From: Pseudomonadota bacterium
GTDB taxonomy: Bacteria; Pseudomonadota; Alphaproteobacteria; Rhizobiales; Beijerinckiaceae
Assembly: GCA_023393655.1 (NCBI GenBank)
Contig: JAEWKP010000115.1
Location: forward strand, 1-22,827
Reading direction: 5' to 3'
DNA length: 22,827 nucleotides
In this document: one piece after another, positions 15,167-22,426 of the stretch
Position numbering within the stretch: position 1 is the stretch's first letter
Layout of the letters: each line of letters opens with the position of its first letter
Notes under the pieces: generated by a model
The model's input: the letters and a program-made list of their open reading frames with translations, nothing else
Databases searched by the model: none
Told to the model about the DNA's origin: nothing
Made by a program: the position numbers and the translations under genes

Positions 15167-16483
15167 TCAGCGATTGTTCTGGCGGTTGAAGCGGATTTCC
15201 GCCTCTTCGAGAGCCGCCTTGACGGGAGCGCCTTCCACAATGATGCGCTGCGTGGCCTTGTTCAGCGCCTGACGGTAGCCGCCGACATTGAACTCGATCG
15301 GGGTCAGCCAGCCATATTTGCTCGCGCCCTCGGCGGCGACGCGGATATAGCCGTTGCCAGGCTGGTCGATGAAGGAGGCCACAGCCTTGGCCGTCGATGC
15401 CATCAGGGGCGACTGCCCGCCGACCGTGACCCAGATCTTCTCGGCCTCCGCCCCGAGCATGTAGTCGACGAACTTGCCGGCCTCCGCCTTCTGCGTGCCC
15501 TTGGACCAGACGCCGACGGCCCAGCCGGCCATGACGGCGGGAGAATGAGCGGTCTTGCCATTCCCGGGCCAGAGCATCAGGCCGACATTCTCCTTGCCGA
15601 GCTTGGCCTGGAGCGTCGAGACGCGCACGCTCGGCCCCTGGATCATCGCGACGCGGTCGGAGGAGAACTGCTCGAACAGGTCATCCACCGTCCAGGTCGC
15701 CGATTGAGCCGGCGAGACGTTGTATTTCTTGATCAGATCCGTCGCGAAGGTCATGGCCGCGACGCCTGCGGGACTCGCGAAATTGGCCTTGCCGTCGGGC
15801 TTGAACAGCTGCTCCCCCTCACCAAGGAGATAGGGGATCATCATGTGCGGGTCAGCCTGCTGCTCGCTGAAGCCCTGGGCGAAGCCATAGCGGGTCACCT
15901 GGCCGGCGGCATTCTTCACCGTCAGCTTTTCCGCGGCGATGCGGAGATCGTCCCAGGTCTTGATCGAGGCCGGGTCGATGCCGGCGGCCTTCAGCAGGTC
16001 CGTCCGATAGACGATCGAGATGTAGTTCGGCGAGGCGAACATCGCGTATTGCTTGTCGCCCTTCTTGGTCAGGTCCCAATAGGCGCTGGCATGGTCCTTG
16101 ACCTGCTCGGCCGGCCATTTCCCGATGAACAGCTCGTTGAGATCCGCCAGCGAACCCGAACCGATCGCGTCGCCGAGGAAATCGGTGACGACCCAGCTGA
16201 TGTCGGGGGCATTGCCGGCGCGATGGGCGGCCAGGAACTTCGGCGTCATCTGATCCCAGACCTGCGTCTCGACGACGATCTTGGTGCCGGGATTCGCAGC
16301 CTCGTAATTCTTGATGATCTGCGCCAGCGCGACCTCGCGCGGCGACGTCCCGGTCGCGCTCAGGAACGTCCACATGCGGATCGTCTTGGTCTGCGCCGTG
16401 GCCGGGGCCTGCGGTATCAATGCGCTCGCCAGCACGCAGCCGAAAGCCGCGAGCGTATTCAAAAGCTGACGTCTCTTCATCAT
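15167..16483 (-). CDS. ABC transporter substrate-binding protein, family 1 (sugar type)
   Basis: This is a 438-residue periplasmic solute-binding protein of the CUT1 importer class. Residues 1-30 form a signal peptide (basic MMKRR, hydrophobic core, predicted cut after ATA before QTKTIRMWTF). Family features are IIKNYEAANPGTKIVVETQVWDQM, RAGNAPDISWVVTDFLGD, and MIQGPSVRVSTLQAKLGKENVGLMLWPG. AGWAVGVWSKGTQKAEAGKFVDYML is the typical hinge and lid region. A strong ribosome binding site, GGGAGGAG (complement at 16487-16494), precedes the start; either of two adjacent ATG codons could be used. It is the third gene of the operon. The bound compound is probably a sugar or sugar acid, judged from the family and neighbours only. 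Confidence 0.95.
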   Translation of the reverse strand: MMKRRQLLNTLAAFGCVLASALIPQAPATAQTKTIRMWTFLSATGTSPREVALAQIIKNYEAANPGTKIVVETQVWDQMTPKFLAAHRAGNAPDISWVVTDFLGDAIGSGSLADLNELFIGKWPAEQVKDHASAYWDLTKKGDKQYAMFASPNYISIVYRTDLLKAAGIDPASIKTWDDLRIAAEKLTVKNAAGQVTRYGFAQGFSEQQADPHMMIPYLLGEGEQLFKPDGKANFASPAGVAAMTFATDLIKKYNVSPAQSATWTVDDLFEQFSSDRVAMIQGPSVRVSTLQAKLGKENVGLMLWPGNGKTAHSPAVMAGWAVGVWSKGTQKAEAGKFVDYMLGAEAEKIWVTVGGQSPLMASTAKAVASFIDQPGNGYIRVAAEGASKYGWLTPIEFNVGGYRQALNKATQRIIVEGAPVKAALEEAEIRFNRQNNR

Positions 16484-16509
16484 GCGCTCCTCCCTGAGAA
16501 TGTGGCCGA

Positions 16510-17256
16510 TTAGGTTCGGCTCTGTGCGAGTTCTTCGATCAGATTGCGGGCCTTGAGATCAGCCAGCGCATCCTTGAGCGAGCGGCCGAGATGGGCGCGC
16601 ACCGCCTTGGCGTAGTCATCCGGATTGCGGTCGCGCAGCGCCGCGAGGATCGCCCGGTGCTCCACGGCCTCCGAGGCGTGTCGCCCGCGCCAGGATTCGA
16701 TGCCGCGCTGGATCCAGGCGTTGAGCACCTGCATCTGGATGCCGCGATAGGTCGAGAGCAGCAGCGCATTGCCGCTCAGCTCCACGATCTGATGGTGGAA
16801 GCTCGCGTTCTGCTCGTGCCGATCCTTGTGCGAAATGGCTTGCGGATCGACTTCGAGGCGCTGCTGGACCTCCTCGATCCGATCGATCGCCGTGCTGTCG
16901 AGCGTGCCAGCCTTCAACCGCTCGATCATCAGCTCGCCCGCCATCAATTCGATCGCCAGCCGCACCTGCCAGAGGTCCAGGACCTGCTTGGCGTCGGGAT
17001 CGCGGATGTGATAGCCGCGCCGCTGGATGACCTCGATGAAGCCTTCTGCCGCGAGCCGCATCAGCGCCTCGCGCACCGGGGTCAGGCTGACGTTGAAATG
17101 TTCGGCGAGCTTCTCGGGATAGAGTCGCGCACCCCGCTCGAAATAGCCGAACACGATCATGTCGAGCAGCGTGCGCCGCAAGGTCTCGGCGAGCGTCTCG
17201 CCGGGCTTGCCGACGAGGTCGCCGAGGTCGCCGGGGCTACGCACCAAGATGGACAT
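16510..17256 (-). CDS. GntR-family transcriptional regulator, FCD (FadR) subfamily
   Basis: This 248-residue regulator has an N-terminal winged helix at about 20-85 (LRRTLLDMIVFGYFERGARL, then LAEHFNVSLTPVREALMRLAAEGFIEVIQRRGYHI). A C-terminal FCD effector domain follows at about 95-235. The usual FCD metal positions are visible as Asn150, His154 (ASFHHQIVELSGN), His200 (EHRAIL) and His222 (RAHL). Asn stands where Asp is more common, a recognised variant. It overlaps the enolase-superfamily gene by 20 nt, so it is within the operon it probably controls. The A/T-only dyad region at 18446-18473 is the best candidate operator. Most FCD proteins are repressors released by an organic acid. Confidence 0.94.
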   Translation of the reverse strand: MSILVRSPGDLGDLVGKPGETLAETLRRTLLDMIVFGYFERGARLYPEKLAEHFNVSLTPVREALMRLAAEGFIEVIQRRGYHIRDPDAKQVLDLWQVRLAIELMAGELMIERLKAGTLDSTAIDRIEEVQQRLEVDPQAISHKDRHEQNASFHHQIVELSGNALLLSTYRGIQMQVLNAWIQRGIESWRGRHASEAVEHRAILAALRDRNPDDYAKAVRAHLGRSLKDALADLKARNLIEELAQSRT

Positions 17257-18436
17257 GGGCCCGCTCCTCTTTCTCGCCCAGGCCGTTCACGGCGTAGCGG
17301 GACAAGCGCCCGAGATCCGGCTCGCCGCCGTGACCAGGGACATTCTGGGCGACGAGCCGACCGCCTTCGGTGATGAGCGGGCGCACCGCCATGTTGTCAC
17401 GCAGCGGGTTCAGCAGGCGGTTCGCTTCATAGGCATGGACGGCAGGCGCGGCCCGGCAGGTATGCACGGCCGCCGAAACGGCGACGCAGGTGCCGACGCC
17501 ATGGGGCGCCATGCGAATGCCGGAGCGCGCGCAGAGCGCGCCGATCGCCATCAGCCCGGACACGCCACCGGCACGCGAGATGTTGGGTTGCAGGAAATCG
17601 ACCGCATCGGCGGCGACGAGCCTGGCATGAGCGTCCAGCGTGAAATCGTTCTCACCGGCCGCGATCGGCACGGGCGACGCTTTGCGAACCTGCGCCAGCG
17701 CCTGCGGATCATCGGGCGGCACGGGCTCCTCGAACCAGCCAATGTCATAGGGGGTCAGCGCCTTCGCGACCGTGATCGCCGTCGCGACGTCATAGGCGCA
17801 GTTGGCATCGAGATAGAGCGCCGCGCCCGGCCCGATCTCGCCGCGCACGGCGGCGATGTGTTCGATATCGGTCGCAAGGCCGCGGCCGACCTTGAGCTTG
17901 ATGGCGGTATAGCCCTGATCGAGATAGGCGCGCGCCGCACGTGCCGATTTGTCGGGATGATCCTGGAAACCGACCGGGCTGACATAGGTCGCAACCGGCC
18001 CCGGAGAACCGCCGAGCAGCGTCGCCAGAGGCAGACCCGCCGCTCGCGCCTTCAGATCCCACAAGGCGATGTCGACGCCGCTCAGCGCCTCGATGGCCGG
18101 GCCGCGCGTGCTGCCCATCGCCGTGAAATAGCGTTCCAGATCGCCAAGCATCTCCCTGGGGTCGGCGATCGGCGCACCGATCAGCGCCGGAGCGATGACA
18201 CCGTTGATGATCGCGGTGGCAGCACCGGCATGGGGCAGACCGAAAGCCTCGCCATAGCCGATCGCCCCGTCATCGCCTTCCACGACGACAAGCGTCGCGA
18301 CCTGGCCAGTGCGCGGGATTCGCCGAAAATGGGCGGCCGGCGTCAACAGTTCCGCCGGCACCTTGTCGATCCCGCCGAACACATCCGCGAACCGCGCTTC
18401 GAGCTGAATCGCTCTGAGTCGAGAAATCTTCAACAC
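17237..18436 (-). CDS. Enolase-superfamily enzyme, mandelate racemase-type (sugar acid dehydratase-like)
   Basis: This is a 399-residue enzyme of the mandelate racemase/muconate lactonizing group. The N-terminal capping domain covers about 1-125. In the barrel, the KxK base motif is Lys180-Leu-Lys182. The metal ligands are Asp210 (YLDANCAY), Glu236 (WFEEPVPPDD) and Glu262 (AAGEND). The candidate general acid/base is His312 (MAPHGVG), which places it in the mandelate racemase subgroup. By alignment with mandelate racemase through the GGV stretch, the partner of that histidine is Asn285 (LQPNISRAGG) rather than Asp. Most relatives dehydrate sugar acids; some are racemases or epimerases. It is the first gene of a seven-gene operon. 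GGAGGAG (complement at 18439-18445) precedes a GTG at 18436; a TTG one codon later is also possible. Confidence 0.92.
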   Translation of the reverse strand: MLKISRLRAIQLEARFADVFGGIDKVPAELLTPAAHFRRIPRTGQVATLVVVEGDDGAIGYGEAFGLPHAGAATAIINGVIAPALIGAPIADPREMLGDLERYFTAMGSTRGPAIEALSGVDIALWDLKARAAGLPLATLLGGSPGPVATYVSPVGFQDHPDKSARAARAYLDQGYTAIKLKVGRGLATDIEHIAAVRGEIGPGAALYLDANCAYDVATAITVAKALTPYDIGWFEEPVPPDDPQALAQVRKASPVPIAAGENDFTLDAHARLVAADAVDFLQPNISRAGGVSGLMAIGALCARSGIRMAPHGVGTCVAVSAAVHTCRAAPAVHAYEANRLLNPLRDNMAVRPLITEGGRLVAQNVPGHGGEPDLGRLSRYAVNGLGEKEERAHVHLGA

Positions 18437-18445
18437 CGCTCCTCC

Positions 18446-18473
18446 AATATTATAAATTATAATTTATTTTTTT
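18446..18473. promoter_or_regulatory. A/T-only operator with overlapping dyads (catabolic operon)
   Basis: There are 28 consecutive A/T bases in otherwise GC-rich DNA, ending one base before the ribosome binding site region of the operon's first gene. They contain the perfect 16-bp palindrome ATAAATTATAATTTAT (18452-18467). Overlapping it is the 15-bp dyad ATTATAA-A-TTATAAT (18449-18463). Symmetrical sites next to a GntR-regulated operon are typical repressor targets. Confidence 0.6.
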
Positions 18474-18486
18474 CGAGCTGAGTCAA
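18449..18486 (-). promoter_or_regulatory. Candidate promoter of the seven-gene catabolic operon
   Basis: On the minus strand TTGACT (complement at 18481-18486) is a good -35 match. Two perfect TATAAT -10 sequences lie at 18461-18456 and 18454-18449. The first is 19 bases from the -35, slightly longer than ideal. Both -10 sequences fall inside the overlapping dyads, so a bound regulator would block RNA polymerase. Confidence 0.45.
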
Positions 18487-18539
18487 GCGGCTTGCGCGGC
18501 CTGGCGGTTTATCCGAAAAGGCCGCCGCTTTGACGATCT

Positions 18540-18678
18540 GCGATGCTCTTGGCGAGCATCGCCCCCGAAAGGCAGCGGGCCGAGGGAGCCGGCCCCTCCA
18601 AAGCCGTGCTTCGGGGTGCAGTTTACCCTCTGGAGGCGGGGTCGGCATGGGCTCGGGCCCCTGGCCTTTCTGGGCCCG
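18540..18678 (+). other. Hairpin-rich segment upstream of glutamate-synthase-like gene
   Basis: Three perfect stems occur in 139 bases: GCGATGCTC/GAGCATCGC (18540-18562, 5-nt loop), GGGCCG/CGGCCC (18577-18595, 7-nt loop) and CGGGCCC/GGGCCCG (18654-18678, 11-nt loop). A longer-range pairing of CCTCC (18595-18599) with GGAGG (18632-18636) is also possible. It may be a structured leader RNA or a dispersed repeat. Confidence 0.4.
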
Positions 18679-18755
18679 CCGCTCGGTTCGGCCAACTCGT
18701 CATGGCGATGCGCCGGGGCTACAACGGTCCGCTGCTGTTCGGACGGGTCTCGGAT

Positions 18756-20363
18756 ATGACATTGCGATTGAGTCGGTTCACGACGCTCACATTATGCCTT
18801 CTGGTTGCGCTCTCGACGCTTCCCCTGGCCTTCCGGTATCACTGGCTATGGGTCCCGGGGATGCTCGCGGCTCTTCTGGCGCTGGTCGGAATATGGGACC
18901 TTGTCCAGACCGGGCACGCGATCCGCCGCAACTATCCGGTGATCGGTCATATCCGCTGGTTCGCGGAACTGGTCCGTCCAGAGTTGCGCCAGTATCTTTT
19001 CGAGGCCGACGAGGAAGCCGCCCCGTTCTCCCGATCGCAACGCTCGCTGGTCTATCGCCGGGCCAAGGGCATCGCTGGCGACCACCCCTTCGGAACCATG
19101 CTCGACGTCTATCGAGAGGGTTATGAATTCATCGGGCACTCGACGCGCCCGGCGCCGGTGGCGGATCCCGACAGCTTCCGCATCATCATCGGCAACGATC
19201 AATGCCGACAGCCCTATTCGGCCTCGGTCTTCAACATCTCCGCCATGAGCTTCGGCTCGCTCTCCGCCAACGCGATCCGCGCGCTGAACACCGGCGCGCG
19301 CCTGGGCAATTTCAGCCACGACACCGGCGAAGGCAGCATCAGCCCCTACCACCGCGCCGGCGGCGGCGACATCGTCTGGGAGGTTGCCAGCGGCTATTTC
19401 GGCTGCCGCGACGAACACGGGAATTTCGATCCCGACCGCTTCGCCCGCCAGGCGGCCGACGCCCAGGTGAAGATGATCGAGATCAAGCTGAGCCAGGGAG
19501 CCAAGCCCGGCCATGGCGGCATCCTGCCGGCACCGAAGGTTTCCCCCGAGATCGCCGAGACACGGGGCGTTCCGGTTGGGCTCGACTGCATCTCGCCATC
19601 GAACCACAGCGCATTTTCGACACCGCTCGAAATGATGGGTTTCATCGCGCAGTTGCGTGCACTTTCAGGCGGAAAGCCGGTCGGCTTCAAGCTTTGCCTC
19701 GGCCACCCGTGGGAGTTCATGGGCATTGTCAAGGCGATGCTGGCAAGCGGCGTCGTGCCGGACTTCATCGTTGTCGACGGCGCCGAAGGCGGCACCGGCG
19801 CCGCGCCGGTGGAGTTCAGCGACCATATCGGCCTGCCGATGCGCGAAGGCCTGCTCTTCGTTCACAACGTCCTCGTCGGCGCGGGGCTGCGCGACAGGGT
19901 GAAAATCGGGGTCGCAGGACGCATCGTCAGCGCCTTCGACATCGCCAGCGCGCTGGCGATCGGCGCGGACTGGACGAACGCGGCGCGCGGCTTCATGTTC
20001 GCCTTGGGCTGCGTCCAGGCGCTGTCCTGCAATACCAATCGCTGCCCGACGGGCGTCGCGACCCAGGATGCGGTCCGTCAGCGGGCACTTGTCGTTCCCG
20101 ACAAGGCACAGCGCGTCCACCTGTTCCACGCGAACACCCTCAAGGCTCTGGCGGACATGCTGGCAGCAGCCGGCCTCACCCACCCGTCCGATCTGGGTCC
20201 CCACCACCTCGTCCGCCGCGTCAGCGCGACAGAAATTCGCCTGTTCTCCGATCTCCATGTCTTTCTGGAGCCCGGCGAGCTCACTTCCGGAGCGTGCGAG
20301 CACGCATTCTATCGCCGCAACTGGGACGCCGCCCGCGCCGACAGCTTCGACAGGCTCGCGTGA
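18756..20363 (+). CDS. FMN-binding glutamate-synthase-like protein, membrane-anchored
   Basis: This 535-residue protein carries the FMN/Fe-S catalytic domain of glutamate synthase without the glutaminase domain. Residues 8-27 and 31-49 are hydrophobic and should be two membrane helices. The barrel follows from about 140 to 450, with SAMSFGSLSANAIRALNTGA, HDTGEGSISPYHRAGGGDIVWE, IEIKLSQGAKPGHGG, VDGAEGGTGAAP and KIGVAGRI as family landmarks. Cys419, Cys425 and Cys430 (GCVQALSCNTNRCPTG) keep the C-x5-C-x4-C spacing that binds the 3Fe-4S cluster in glutamate synthase. The ATG at 18756 is preferred because it begins just before the first helix; starts at 18702 and 18708 are in frame. With no glutaminase half it may use free ammonia or catalyse another FMN reaction. 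The biological role of this group is poorly defined. Confidence 0.88.
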   Translation: MTLRLSRFTTLTLCLLVALSTLPLAFRYHWLWVPGMLAALLALVGIWDLVQTGHAIRRNYPVIGHIRWFAELVRPELRQYLFEADEEAAPFSRSQRSLVYRRAKGIAGDHPFGTMLDVYREGYEFIGHSTRPAPVADPDSFRIIIGNDQCRQPYSASVFNISAMSFGSLSANAIRALNTGARLGNFSHDTGEGSISPYHRAGGGDIVWEVASGYFGCRDEHGNFDPDRFARQAADAQVKMIEIKLSQGAKPGHGGILPAPKVSPEIAETRGVPVGLDCISPSNHSAFSTPLEMMGFIAQLRALSGGKPVGFKLCLGHPWEFMGIVKAMLASGVVPDFIVVDGAEGGTGAAPVEFSDHIGLPMREGLLFVHNVLVGAGLRDRVKIGVAGRIVSAFDIASALAIGADWTNAARGFMFALGCVQALSCNTNRCPTGVATQDAVRQRALVVPDKAQRVHLFHANTLKALADMLAAAGLTHPSDLGPHHLVRRVSATEIRLFSDLHVFLEPGELTSGACEHAFYRRNWDAARADSFDRLA

Positions 20364-20374
20364 ATTCACGGAAA

Positions 20375-20398
20375 CCCCGCCTTGCCGAAGCGGCGGGG
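20375..20398 (-). terminator. Hairpin between convergent genes
   Basis: CCCCGCC (20375-20381) and GGCGGGG (20392-20398) pair around a 10-nt loop in the 46-nt gap between two convergent genes. On the minus strand the stem is followed by TTT, giving a short terminator for the HD-domain gene. On the plus strand no T-run follows, so termination of the other gene is less certain. Confidence 0.55.
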
Positions 20399-20409
20399 CC
20401 CTTGTGCGA

Positions 20410-21093
20410 TCAAGCCTTGGCAGATCTTGGCTGCCCGCTGACGCCCCCGGTCATGCCGTCGAGCCAGGTGTCCGTGGCAGCAAACTGGCGCCCGGCCTCC
20501 ACGGTCTTCCAGAATGTCACATCGGCCCAATGAACGATCGTATTCTCGAGGCTGCGCTCGAGGAGCTCGCCCTCGGCAGAATGCGCCGCGGCGATATGAG
20601 CGACGGCCTCGGGCAGGTCCATGGCGAAACAGATGAAAACCCCGTAGCCGGGATGGCGCACTGACGGAAAGCCGACGGCATATGAGTCAGCCTTCCAGCG
20701 CTTGACGTTGTCGGGCTGGAATTCCCAGACCTTGCCAATGTCGTGGCAGAGCGCGCCCGCGATCAGGATATCGCGATCGTAGCGGAAATTGGGGAACAGG
20801 CCCGCCATCTCCTCGGCCGTCTTGACCGCAAGGCGGCAAACCGAGCGCATATGGTCGCATTGCGTGCCGGTCAGGAGCGGGTTCGAGTCGTAATTGCCCG
20901 ATGGCTTCATGTCGCCGATCTGCGTGAAGCCATGGGCTTCGAGCGCTGCGACCCAGGCATCGATGACCTTGTCGCGCAGGTCGCGATCCTCGATCCAGTC
21001 GATCTCCGGCATCTCGGCGACGCGGGCGGCACGTTTGGCGTCGGTGATCTCGATCGACTTGCCACGCATTGTCACGGTTCGCGGGTAGCTCAC
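20410..21093 (-). CDS. HD-domain phosphohydrolase-like protein
   Basis: This 227-residue protein has an HD-type metal-dependent hydrolase domain. The candidate metal residues are His81 (QCDHMRSVCRLA), His117-Asp118 (GALCHDIGKVWEF) and Asp191 (HWADVTFW). His147 and His171 (AAAHSAEGE) are further possible ligands. The GTG at 21093 is chosen because GGAG (complement at 21100-21103) lies 6 nt before it; an ATG eight codons later is the alternative. The frame stays open far upstream, but that stretch is the wrong-frame shadow of the dctM gene. It follows dctM by 38 nt on the same strand, so it is probably the last gene of the TRAP transporter operon. HD proteins hydrolyse phosphate esters, nucleotides or other bonds; the substrate is unknown. 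Confidence 0.82.
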   Translation of the reverse strand: MSYPRTVTMRGKSIEITDAKRAARVAEMPEIDWIEDRDLRDKVIDAWVAALEAHGFTQIGDMKPSGNYDSNPLLTGTQCDHMRSVCRLAVKTAEEMAGLFPNFRYDRDILIAGALCHDIGKVWEFQPDNVKRWKADSYAVGFPSVRHPGYGVFICFAMDLPEAVAHIAAAHSAEGELLERSLENTIVHWADVTFWKTVEAGRQFAATDTWLDGMTGGVSGQPRSAKA

Positions 21094-21131
21094 AGCATTC
21101 TCCGAATTGAGGCTCAGTCGTTGGACAAGGG

Positions 21132-22421
21132 TCACTGCGCGCCGATCAGGCGTGGCAGCCACATGACGATGTCGGGGACGGCGATGATCAGGGCGATCAT
21201 CAGGAGCAGGCCTCCGATGAAGGGCAGAACGCCGAGGATGACGTCGCTGATGACGCCACGCCCCCGCACTCCCTGCACGACGTAGAGATTGACCCCGACC
21301 GGTGGTGTGATCATCGCGGTCTCGCACAGCAGGACGACCATGATGCCGAACCAGACCGGGTCGAAGCCGGCCTGCACCACGACGGGGGCGATGATCGGGA
21401 TCGTCACGATCATCATCGGCAGCGGCTCCATGAAGCAGCCGAGAACGAGATAGAAGACGATGATCGCGACCAGCGTGCCCATCGGCCCGAGCCCGAGGCC
21501 GGTGATGAAGCTGTTCAGCGCGGCGACGAGGCCGATCGCCGAGAGCACGAAGTTCAAGAAGAAGGCCGATGCCACGATCAGCATGATCATGGCGGAGGTC
21601 CGCATCGTGCCATCCAGGGCGTCGAGGATCATCCTGACGGACAGCTTGCGGTTGATCGCCGCCAGCGCGATCGCCACGACGACGCCCAGCGCAGCCGATT
21701 CCGTCGGGGTCGCGAAGCCCGCATAGATGCTGCCGATCACGATCACGAAGATAAGTCCCGGAGGAACAAGTCCGGCCAGGCTCTCGAGGCGCTCCTTCCA
21801 GGAGGTCTCGATCGCGCGGCCGCGCCATTGCGGCCGGACGAGGCAGCAGACCAGGATCGTCGCCATGAAGATCAACCCGAGCACGAGCCCGGGCACGAAG
21901 CCGGCGAGATAGAGCTGCGGCACGGAGGTCTGCGTCAGCCAGCCATAGATGATCAGGTTGATCGATGGCGGTATCAGGATGCCGAGCGTGCCGCCGGCGG
22001 CAACGGTGCCGAGGAAGAGCCTCTCGCCATAACCGTAGGTCCTGATCACCGGCGTCGCGACGGTTCCGATGGTCGCGGCCGTCGCCACGCTCGAGCCCGA
22101 GGTCGCCGCAAACACCATCGAGGCGCCGATATTGGCGTGCATCAGCCCGCCCGGGAGCCAGGCGAGCCAATGGCTCATCGAGCGATAGAGCCGATCCGCC
22201 ATCCCCGACCGGAGCAGGATCTCCCCGAGCAGCACGAAGAGCGGCACGCTGACGAGGATGGCATTGGTCGAGGCCGACCAGATGACCTCGCCCATGGCGA
22301 GATAGATCGGCATCGGGGAGAACGCCGCCCCCAGCGACAAGGCCAGAAGCAGAAGCGCCGCGCCGACGGGAATGCTGAGGCCGAGCAGGAGGATGAGGAG
22401 GCCGAGCGAGATCTGGACCAT
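21132..22421 (-). CDS. dctM: TRAP transporter large permease, DctM-like
   Basis: This 429-residue membrane protein is the large subunit of a tripartite ATP-independent periplasmic transporter. It uses an ion gradient, usually sodium, to import organic acids or related solutes delivered by a periplasmic binding protein. Typical features are IPVGAALLLLALSLG near the start, VPLFVLLGEILLRSGMADRLYR, ASMVFAATSGSSVATAATIG, and GGTLGILIPPSINLIIYG. The C-terminal half has GCFMEPLPMMIVTIPIIAPVV and TPPVGVNLYVVQG. About a dozen hydrophobic segments are visible. It follows dctQ by 5 nt. No binding protein (dctP) is in the window; it may lie to the right. Confidence 0.95.
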   Translation of the reverse strand: MVQISLGLLILLLGLSIPVGAALLLLALSLGAAFSPMPIYLAMGEVIWSASTNAILVSVPLFVLLGEILLRSGMADRLYRSMSHWLAWLPGGLMHANIGASMVFAATSGSSVATAATIGTVATPVIRTYGYGERLFLGTVAAGGTLGILIPPSINLIIYGWLTQTSVPQLYLAGFVPGLVLGLIFMATILVCCLVRPQWRGRAIETSWKERLESLAGLVPPGLIFVIVIGSIYAGFATPTESAALGVVVAIALAAINRKLSVRMILDALDGTMRTSAMIMLIVASAFFLNFVLSAIGLVAALNSFITGLGLGPMGTLVAIIVFYLVLGCFMEPLPMMIVTIPIIAPVVVQAGFDPVWFGIMVVLLCETAMITPPVGVNLYVVQGVRGRGVISDVILGVLPFIGGLLLMIALIIAVPDIVMWLPRLIGAQ

Positions 22422-22426
22422 GGCCG

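Larger units (their letters stand above)
18437..18755. other. Divergent intergenic region between the enolase and glutamate-synthase-like genes
   Basis: This gap of 319 bases separates two divergent transcription units. Its left end carries the A/T-only operator/promoter region of the catabolic operon. Its middle, 18540-18678, carries three perfect GC-rich hairpins. Short open frames run through it on both strands, including an upstream extension of the plus-strand gene, but none shows a recognisable protein. I found no tRNA, and no known riboswitch that I can name. Confidence 0.6.

Noticed and set aside
15083..16513. 476-codon plus-strand open frame opposite the sugar-binding protein
   Set aside because: Longer than the real gene but lacks any family feature; the minus-strand product has a signal peptide, a strong ribosome binding site and family motifs.
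17159..18481. 440-codon plus-strand open frame opposite the enolase-type gene
   Set aside because: The minus-strand enzyme has all catalytic and metal motifs; the plus frame is Arg/Asp-rich and ends in the A/T-only operator.
18457..18695. Short minus-strand frames upstream of the enolase-type operon
   Set aside because: They read through the promoter, operator and hairpin cluster, are Pro/Arg-rich and show no recognisable protein.
21094..22170. N-terminal extension of the HD-domain gene to a 586-codon frame (possible fusion protein)
   Set aside because: The extension lies in the wrong frame within dctM, and a GTG with a good ribosome binding site at 21093 gives a complete HD protein.
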